From NCBI GenBank assembly GCA_021790815.1, contig JAJYFT010000009.1, forward strand, positions 1-40,639: a DNA stretch of 40,639 nucleotides, read 5' to 3'. The position numbers and the translations under genes were made by a program. The notes below the pieces were generated by a model. The model made no database searches, was not told the origin of the DNA, and was given only the letters and a program-made list of their open reading frames with translations. Every line of letters begins with the position of its first letter. The first letter of the stretch is position 1. Positions 34,762 to 40,639 of this stretch are shown here, in pieces. Source of the stretch: Actinomycetes bacterium. GTDB taxonomy: Bacteria; Actinomycetota; Acidimicrobiia; Acidimicrobiales; JABEUL01.

Positions 34762-36999
34762 ATGTTTAGAATTTTTGGTCACGCGAAGCTGTCTTTAATT
34801 GTTTTATTGATGAGTTTTTCATTAGTGAGCTGTTCGACAACAGCCTCAACAAGTACGGGCAGCAGCGTCAGCCCATTAAGCTTGGGATTCTTGCACGTTG
34901 AGCACTTCAGCAACCCTGATGTGACGCCAATTATTGTGGATCAGTATGGTCGAGAAGTTTCCTTAAAGGGCGTTGCTTTAAGCGGTTTTGAAGACCAGAG
35001 CTATCAAGGTGCAACTGGAACAACCCCTCATTATCCAACGAACCCAAGCGCGTATAATGGCAAATGTCCTGTTAACGACGGGAAGGCGCCAGATCCACCT
35101 GTATGTGAAGTTAGTGCTAATCAGCCTTGGAATGAACAGTCGACTGCCTTTAACAGCCAAAACGATTTAGCACAGGTTAGAGCAGATGGATTTAATGTCG
35201 TCCGTCTTACAATCAACTGGAGTGAACTTGAGCCAACTCCTGGGCATTACTCAAATACCTTTTTAGACAGGGTTTCTCAAGTTGTTTCTTGGGCGAAGCA
35301 ACAAGGTGTTTCAGTAATTTTAGATATGCACGAAGATGGGTACTCAAGGTTTTTAAACTATCCTGCGGACTCTAATGTTAAGAAAATCCCAGCTCCTTCA
35401 GGATGTAGCTCAACAAACGGACAAGATGGTGCTCCTCGCTGGGCAACTTTAACTAATGGAGAACCGAGTTGCGCACTCTTTGGCCAAAACCAACTAAATC
35501 CTGCACTTGGTCAAGCATTAACTAATTTCTGGAATAATAAGTCAATTGGAATTACTGGAGAAGCACCTGGTCCAGGATTAGAAGATCACTTTATAGGCGC
35601 AGTTGCTACGCTTGCAAGAAAATTCCAAAATAATTCGACTGTAGCTGGCTATGAACTTTTGAATGAGCCGCTTCCGCCAGGGAGCGGCCCTATACCAGTC
35701 GATAATCTTTTTGATTTTTCCGATAATTATCTTTTCCCTCTTTATCAGCGAATAATTGAAGCGATTACTGGTGTCCGAGATTCACTTCAATCTTGTAGTG
35801 CAAATAATCCGATGGGTGGAAGCTCAAGTGGAAAAGTTAGTTGCGCATATCCAGATTTAGGGATACATACTAATCAGCTCATTTTTGTTGAGCCTAGTGG
35901 CTATAGAAATCAAGCAGAAATTGGACCCCAGTTAAGCTACTCAGCTACTTTGCCAAATCACCTGCCCCCTCCGTTGACAGAGTACACGAATCTTGTGTAT
36001 GCGCCACATATTTATACGCATGTCTTTACGATTGATACTTTCGCGGGGTCAAGTTCTCCTCCAGCGCCTGGAACAGACAGTGTTGCAACGTTTCCAGCCG
36101 AGGTTATGGGACTTCCGACTGGGCCAGTTAATTCATATCCACCTAGCTATGATTTTGGATATGCAACTGCAATTTCTGAAGCTCAGGCTTTAAGGGCCGC
36201 GCTTTTGGTCACAGAGTATGGCGATGGTCCTGGAAATGACAGTACTATATTAACTGGCATGGAAAGAGGTCAACAGGATTCACTGACATCTGCCATTTTT
36301 TGGACATGGAAAGAAAACTGTGGAACTAATCCGGCCAATGAATGTAATGGTAGCTGGGGAGTGTATTCGCCACCACCATCAAGTAAAACAGGTAAACTAA
36401 TTGAGAATGGGCCTTTAAGAACCTCTAGGTTACAGATAATTGGAGGGCCTTATCTTTATGCAGTAACTGGAACAGTTTTAGCTTCTGGTTATGATCCAAG
36501 TACTGGAAACTTTTCGGCGCAAGTTAGCGTAAGTAAGTCAGGAAGTGTTGGAGATCTTAACCATGAAACTGAGGTGTATATCCCAAGTTTTGATAAAAAC
36601 GCACAGATCAAAGTAACCTCGTTGAGCGTTGCTGCTTTGGTAAGCCAAAGTATAGATCTTCCAGGAGGAGCACGAGAAGTAATAATTGCGACTTCAGGAA
36701 AAGGTGACTATGTCGTTACTGTATTTAATTATCAAGGAGCAACACTTCCAAGTGTTACTGAAGCGGGGGGCATCAAGACGCCTCAGCTTAGTGAGCAAGC
36801 ATTGTTGCTACAAGAGAGGGTTGAATCTCAAGTAGGGATTCCGTTAGCGCCGATTGATGAACCACAGGCTCGCTCAATATTGACTAGGTATATTAACACG
36901 CTCGTTGCTAACCCATCGACTAAAGTATCAGGCACAATCCTTTCTGGACTTTTAAACCAGATTTTAGGATCGCCTAGTCAGGACCCTAATGGATCTTAA
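34762..36999 (+). CDS. Lipoprotein glycoside hydrolase family 5 (endoglycosylceramidase-like)
   Basis: An exported GH5 enzyme. The signal ends in a lipobox LVSC (Cys near residue 24 from ATG 34762), so it is probably lipid-anchored. REVSLKGVALSGFEDQS and NVVRLTINWSELEPTPGHY open the TIM barrel. GYELLNEPLP (about 297-306) gives the acid/base Glu and LLVTEYGDGPGND (about 480-492) gives the nucleophile Glu. The C-terminal beta domain (YLYAVTGTV ... YDPSTGNFSAQV) is the kind found in endoglycosylceramidase-like GH5 proteins. The tail has a run of polar residues. The frame is open back to ATG 34678, but that would put two hydrophobic segments before the lipobox; 34762 gives a normal signal, though with no clear Shine-Dalgarno. 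The next gene overlaps its end by 11 nt. Confidence 0.82.
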   Translation: MFRIFGHAKLSLIVLLMSFSLVSCSTTASTSTGSSVSPLSLGFLHVEHFSNPDVTPIIVDQYGREVSLKGVALSGFEDQSYQGATGTTPHYPTNPSAYNGKCPVNDGKAPDPPVCEVSANQPWNEQSTAFNSQNDLAQVRADGFNVVRLTINWSELEPTPGHYSNTFLDRVSQVVSWAKQQGVSVILDMHEDGYSRFLNYPADSNVKKIPAPSGCSSTNGQDGAPRWATLTNGEPSCALFGQNQLNPALGQALTNFWNNKSIGITGEAPGPGLEDHFIGAVATLARKFQNNSTVAGYELLNEPLPPGSGPIPVDNLFDFSDNYLFPLYQRIIEAITGVRDSLQSCSANNPMGGSSSGKVSCAYPDLGIHTNQLIFVEPSGYRNQAEIGPQLSYSATLPNHLPPPLTEYTNLVYAPHIYTHVFTIDTFAGSSSPPAPGTDSVATFPAEVMGLPTGPVNSYPPSYDFGYATAISEAQALRAALLVTEYGDGPGNDSTILTGMERGQQDSLTSAIFWTWKENCGTNPANECNGSWGVYSPPPSSKTGKLIENGPLRTSRLQIIGGPYLYAVTGTVLASGYDPSTGNFSAQVSVSKSGSVGDLNHETEVYIPSFDKNAQIKVTSLSVAALVSQSIDLPGGAREVIIATSGKGDYVVTVFNYQGATLPSVTEAGGIKTPQLSEQALLLQERVESQVGIPLAPIDEPQARSILTRYINTLVANPSTKVSGTILSGLLNQILGSPSQDPNGS

Positions 37000-38050
37000 A
37001 AGTTCGCTTGGGAATATTAATGTAGACGAATCATTAAAGGGAATAAAGCGTATAGTACTAAGTGTTTTCCCAACTCCTCTTCAAAAAGGATTTACACATG
37101 AAAAGGGAGTTACTATTTGGCTTAAGAGAGATGACCTTACAGGTCTCGGCTTAGGTGGGAATAAGGTCAGAAAATTAGAGTTTCTTCTGGGGGATGCATT
37201 AGATAAAGGTTGTGACACGTTAGTGACGTTTGGTGCTTTGCAATCTAATCATGCAAGGCTGACTGCTGCTGCAGGTGCAGTTTGCGGGATGGAAGTTCAC
37301 CTTGTCCTCGCAGTCAAAGAGAACAGTAATAGTACGAATGTAGGTGGGAATATTGATGTAGCTCGACATTTTGGCGCAAGTATTCACTTTGTTGAAGGTG
37401 ACGTTTTAGAAGCAGAAAGTTTTGCTAGAGATTTGTGTTCTTCGTTAAGCCAGAAAAAAAAGAATCCTTATTTTATCCCTGTAGGGGGGAGCAATGGTCT
37501 TTCAACATTAGGCTATACAGTAGCGATGTCGGAGACTGTGCGCCAGATTGATGAGAAGCATATTAAGACTAGTGGGTTATACGTTGCCTCGAGCACCAGA
37601 GGAACTCAGGCAGGTCTGGTTGCCGGTCTGGCTTTGATTAAGAGTAGACACATTAGATCTGGTTATAGTAGAGATTCCATTCCGAAGGTAGTAGGAGTTG
37701 ACGTTTCTCAATCGACTCCGCGCACAAATGTCGTTAAATTTGCACGTGGCGCACTTGATGCATTAGGACGGGGCGAACTTGAAATTGAAAATGAGGTATT
37801 CTTTGCTGACACAGGTAATCTTGAGAAGAATTTTAGTGAGTACGGCAGATTAACTAAGAGTGCCGACGAAGCGTCTATCTATGCAGCAAAAAACCTAGGA
37901 ATTATTCTTGATCGGACTTACTGTGCAAAAGCGTTTGCAGCTTTACTCAATGACATAGACAGAGGTATGTTTTCAAAGGGTGATAATGTAGTGTTCCTGG
38001 CGTCCGGCGGGCACCCTTCAATGTTCTCTAGTCCTGGTTTCCCGAGTTAA
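36989..38050 (+). CDS. D-cysteine desulfhydrase / ACC deaminase family PLP enzyme
   Basis: A 353-residue fold-type II PLP enzyme. WLKRDDLTGLGLGGNKVRKLEF (about 43-64) carries the PLP lysine in GGNKVRK. TFGALQSNHARLTAAAGA contains the SNHxR signature shared by D-cysteine desulfhydrase and 1-aminocyclopropane-1-carboxylate deaminase. IPVGGSNGLSTLGY binds the PLP phosphate. It probably breaks D-cysteine to pyruvate, ammonia and sulfide, but ACC deaminase cannot be excluded by eye. Its start overlaps the GH5 end by 11 nt and its stop overlaps the pcrA start by one base (TAATG). Confidence 0.85.
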   Translation: MDLKSSLGNINVDESLKGIKRIVLSVFPTPLQKGFTHEKGVTIWLKRDDLTGLGLGGNKVRKLEFLLGDALDKGCDTLVTFGALQSNHARLTAAAGAVCGMEVHLVLAVKENSNSTNVGGNIDVARHFGASIHFVEGDVLEAESFARDLCSSLSQKKKNPYFIPVGGSNGLSTLGYTVAMSETVRQIDEKHIKTSGLYVASSTRGTQAGLVAGLALIKSRHIRSGYSRDSIPKVVGVDVSQSTPRTNVVKFARGALDALGRGELEIENEVFFADTGNLEKNFSEYGRLTKSADEASIYAAKNLGIILDRTYCAKAFAALLNDIDRGMFSKGDNVVFLASGGHPSMFSSPGFPS

Positions 38051-40548
38051 TGGTAGAGCTAAGTGTTCTAAATGACAAACAGCGAGAGGCTGTAGAGTAT
38101 GTTGATGGTCCAATTTTAGTTATAGCAGGTGCAGGATCTGGGAAAACTCGCGTTCTTACTTATCGAATTGCTCATTTGATTGACTCAGGAATTGTTACAC
38201 CCTATGAGTTTGTCGCTATAACTTTTACCAATAAAGCTGCAAAAGAGATGTTGGAAAGGGTGAGGACTCTTGTTGGTGATGTTGCCGACCAAATGAGAAT
38301 TTCAACTTTTCATTCACTTTGCGTAAGAATTCTTAGACAAAATGCAGATCGCCTTGGTTATAAGCAACGCTTTACTATCTATGACAGCGGAGATTCAAAG
38401 CGTTTAATTGAAAGAGTTTCAAAAGAGTTAAATATAGATCCTAAGAGGTTCCCACCAAGATCAATTCAAAGTGCGATCTCAATGGCAAAATCTTCGCTTG
38501 AGAGACCGGAAAATTTGTTAAAAAGCGGTGACTTTCGACTACGTCAGATTGGCGAAGTTTTTAAATTATATGAAAACCGTACTAAAGAAAATAACGCTAT
38601 GGATTTTGACGATCTTATTACTAACACCGTATATTTATTTGAACAAGACAGTGATGTATTAAGTAGCTACCAGGACCGCTTTAAACATATACTGATAGAC
38701 GAATTTCAAGATACGAACCATGCACAAAATATGTTGGTAAAGCTCTTGGGAGATAAGTACCGTAATGTATTTGCTGTCGGAGATAACGATCAAAGCATCT
38801 ATGGGTTTCGTGGTGCAAACATGTCGAATATTTTAGAGTTTGAACGATCATTCCCAGAAGTTAAAAGTGTATTTCTAGAACAGAACTATCGCTCAACCCA
38901 GACAATACTTGACGCAGCAAATTCAGTAATTGAGTGCAATGTTTCTCGCAAAAAGAAAGCACTGTGGAGTCAGCAGGGTGTTGGAGAAAAGATAGTCATA
39001 CTCCGAGCAGGCAATGAAAAAGACGAAGCACGCTACATCTCACGCGATATTGAAAAGATGCGAGTTAAGGGGATTAAATACAACCAAATCGCTATTATGT
39101 ACAGAACGAACGGCCAGAGTCGAGCGTTAGAAGAGGCACTTATATCATTTGGGATTCCTTATAAAGTAATTGGTGGAACAAAGTACTTTGATCGCAAAGA
39201 GGTTAAAGACATCATGGCTTACATGAACTGCGTTGTAAATCCAGATGACCGTTCAAGCATAGAAAGAGTTATTAATGTCCCGAAGAGAGGGGTTGGGGAC
39301 TCGTCAGTTGGTAAGCTAAATACTTTCAGCCTTGAAAAAGGAATTAGTTTTATCGATGCTCTTAGAAATGCTCATAGCTCTGGCATCCCAAAAAAGGCAG
39401 TAAACGCAGTTGCAAGCTTTGTTGAACTCTTAGACGAACTAAGCGAACTTTATCAGTCTGATTTTCCAACAAAAGATATCATCAGTCATCTACTGGATAA
39501 AACCGGTTATCTTGAAGAGCTTAAGGGACAGAATACTGTTGAAGCCGATGGAAGAGTAGAAAATATCAACGAAATTCTCAACCTTGCAAGTGAATTTCCA
39601 GATTTGGATTCTTTTCTAGAACACGCCGCTCTTGTTAATGATACAGATGATTTAACTAGTGATGTATCTGTGTCTCTTATGACACTTCACTCTGCAAAGG
39701 GTCTCGAGTTTGACACCGTATATTTAGTTGGCCTTGAGGAGAGAATATTTCCCCACTCAAGGAGCATGGAAGATCCAAAAGATATAGAAGAAGAGCGAAG
39801 GCTATTCTATGTTGGAATAACAAGAGCAAAGAAGTTTCTTACAATATCCTTTGCGTTCAGCAGAGCTCAGTTTGGTTCAGTATTAGACTCTTTACCAAGC
39901 AGATTTTTAAAGGAAATTCCTGAAGAGTTTGTAAGGTTTGAAGAGTGTTACTATTCAATAGAATCAAGTGGCGGAAAGTTTAATGACAGTCGAAGGAGTA
40001 GCTCTTTCAAGTCAAGGAGCTCCGGTGGGTTTAATCCCAGGCAAAGTCAGCATGATGATTATGGCGATGATGACGATTATTATAGTGGTGGTGATTATAG
40101 GGACTATCACGGAGACCATGAGTATAGAACGTTTGGCAGTGGCACTGACTTTTCAAGACAAAGTACCATGCCTAGAAACATTGTTGACTTTTCCTCGAAA
40201 CAAAGAAGTAGAAGTTCGACGGGAGCTTTATCAAACACAACTGGTGATTTGTCAGATAAAACTCCGGACATAAGCGGCAAGGTAGTCCCGATAAGTTTAT
40301 TCGACAAAATTGACGCAAAAATGGGTGATGAAGTTCAGAGCACTAAAAGCCAGGAGGCAGAAGACACAAACAGAGTTGGCAATGATTTAAATTTACAAAT
40401 AGGTGACAAGATAGAGCACAGTAGATGGGGAGTCGGAGTAGTCATTTCAGTTGGCGGTAAAGATCCTGAAAAAACAGCCGAGATCAGATTTGACTCGGGT
40501 GGAACGAGAAAGTTAATGTTATCAATCGCTCCGATAACAAAAATATAA
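38050..40548 (+). CDS. pcrA: ATP-dependent DNA helicase PcrA/UvrD
   Basis: A superfamily 1A 3'-5' helicase of 832 residues acting in repair and replication. All motifs are present: LNDKQREAVEY (Q), AGAGSGKTRVLTYRIAHLI (I), FTNKAAKEM (Ia), DEFQDTN (II), GDNDQSIYGFRGA (III), LEQNYRST (IV), TLHSAKGLEFDTVYLVGLEE (V) and RRLFYVGITRAKK (VI). After the motor, a low-complexity Asp/Tyr/Gly/Ser linker (about 635-720, with DDYGDDDDYYSGGDYRDY) leads to the C-terminal Tudor-like domain GDKIEHSRWGVGVVISVGG, which in PcrA contacts RNA polymerase. The ATG overlaps the upstream stop by one base. The next gene begins 12 nt after the stop. Confidence 0.95.
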   Translation: MVELSVLNDKQREAVEYVDGPILVIAGAGSGKTRVLTYRIAHLIDSGIVTPYEFVAITFTNKAAKEMLERVRTLVGDVADQMRISTFHSLCVRILRQNADRLGYKQRFTIYDSGDSKRLIERVSKELNIDPKRFPPRSIQSAISMAKSSLERPENLLKSGDFRLRQIGEVFKLYENRTKENNAMDFDDLITNTVYLFEQDSDVLSSYQDRFKHILIDEFQDTNHAQNMLVKLLGDKYRNVFAVGDNDQSIYGFRGANMSNILEFERSFPEVKSVFLEQNYRSTQTILDAANSVIECNVSRKKKALWSQQGVGEKIVILRAGNEKDEARYISRDIEKMRVKGIKYNQIAIMYRTNGQSRALEEALISFGIPYKVIGGTKYFDRKEVKDIMAYMNCVVNPDDRSSIERVINVPKRGVGDSSVGKLNTFSLEKGISFIDALRNAHSSGIPKKAVNAVASFVELLDELSELYQSDFPTKDIISHLLDKTGYLEELKGQNTVEADGRVENINEILNLASEFPDLDSFLEHAALVNDTDDLTSDVSVSLMTLHSAKGLEFDTVYLVGLEERIFPHSRSMEDPKDIEEERRLFYVGITRAKKFLTISFAFSRAQFGSVLDSLPSRFLKEIPEEFVRFEECYYSIESSGGKFNDSRRSSSFKSRSSGGFNPRQSQHDDYGDDDDYYSGGDYRDYHGDHEYRTFGSGTDFSRQSTMPRNIVDFSSKQRSRSSTGALSNTTGDLSDKTPDISGKVVPISLFDKIDAKMGDEVQSTKSQEAEDTNRVGNDLNLQIGDKIEHSRWGVGVVISVGGKDPEKTAEIRFDSGGTRKLMLSIAPITKI

Positions 40549-40559
40549 GGAAAGAACGG

Positions 40560-40639
40560 ATGCAGAAATTTTTGGCAAATATTGATGGTAGAGCGGTAAT
40601 AACTGACGGGGAAAGCTATTTCGATATATATGAAAAATC
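40560..40639 (+). CDS. Start of a probable fumarylacetoacetate hydrolase-family protein (3' end missing)
   Basis: ATG 40560 follows AAGGAAAG at a good distance and the frame stays open to the right edge (26 codons). The peptide begins MQKFLANIDGRAVITDGESY, like the N-terminal domain of FAH-family proteins, which often open with R-I-DGRAVLLDGD and then a DL/DIYE-like segment. Too little is present to be sure of the family. It lies 11 nt after pcrA and is probably in the same transcript. Confidence 0.6.
   Translation, partial: MQKFLANIDGRAVITDGESYFDIYEK

Noticed and set aside
1-40639. tRNA, rRNA, CRISPR, insertion sequence or prophage
   Set aside because: I looked for T-loop-like GGTTCRA motifs, short spaced repeats and transposase motifs on both strands and saw none. 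The only repeat arrays are protein-coding or the short 16-bp tract.

Overview
The window is a low-GC (roughly 40% by eye) piece of a bacterial chromosome. It most likely comes from Actinomycetota, perhaps class Acidimicrobiia. The signs are exported proteins built from actinobacterial-type 'DTR...GY' modules joined to TIG domains, a small OB-fold protein of the kind that sits beside potassium-uptake genes in mycobacteria, frequent GTG/TTG starts, and several genes whose -10 box lies 6-7 nt before the start codon (leaderless transcripts). The taxonomic call is an inference from memory. I saw no tRNA, rRNA, CRISPR array, transposase or phage gene.

Layout. 1-762 (-): 5' part of an exported repeat protein with a TTG start, running off the left edge. 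1544-2992: exported beta-helix protein. 3121-4863 (-): PabB-PabC fusion for p-aminobenzoate. 4972-5805: crotonase-family enzyme. 6034-6687 (-): DedA membrane protein. 6749-8778: RecB-like nuclease, PAP2 phosphatase and DsbA-like protein. 8975-9475: PurE. 9579-13277: large surface protein with a subtilase-like front, FG-GAP-like repeats and a C-terminal membrane anchor.

13535-22567 (-) is a complete high-affinity potassium uptake locus. In transcription order it holds a sensor kinase (C-terminal half of KdpD), KdpE, a gap containing a KdpE-like operator, then a 27-residue membrane peptide, KdpF, KdpA, KdpB, KdpC, an OB-fold protein and the N-terminal half of KdpD. KdpD is therefore split into two genes at opposite ends of the locus. 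The two small membrane peptides are too short for ordinary gene calling. The transport genes are translationally coupled by 1-4 nt overlaps.

23021-26620 (-) and 27098-30391 (+) are divergent paralogues: a signal peptide, exactly 14 propeller-blade-like repeats each carrying Cys-x5-Cys, one TIG domain and three DTR modules. The partial gene at the left edge has the same kind of blade, so the window carries three members of one exported repeat family. This is the best candidate for an undescribed system.

31185-40639: dGTPase-like HD protein with an overlapping SDR reductase; a membrane cytochrome b and molybdopterin oxidoreductase pair (-); a GH5 lipoprotein resembling endoglycosylceramidases; a D-cysteine desulfhydrase-like PLP enzyme; PcrA/UvrD helicase; and the first codons of a probable FAH-family protein at the right edge.
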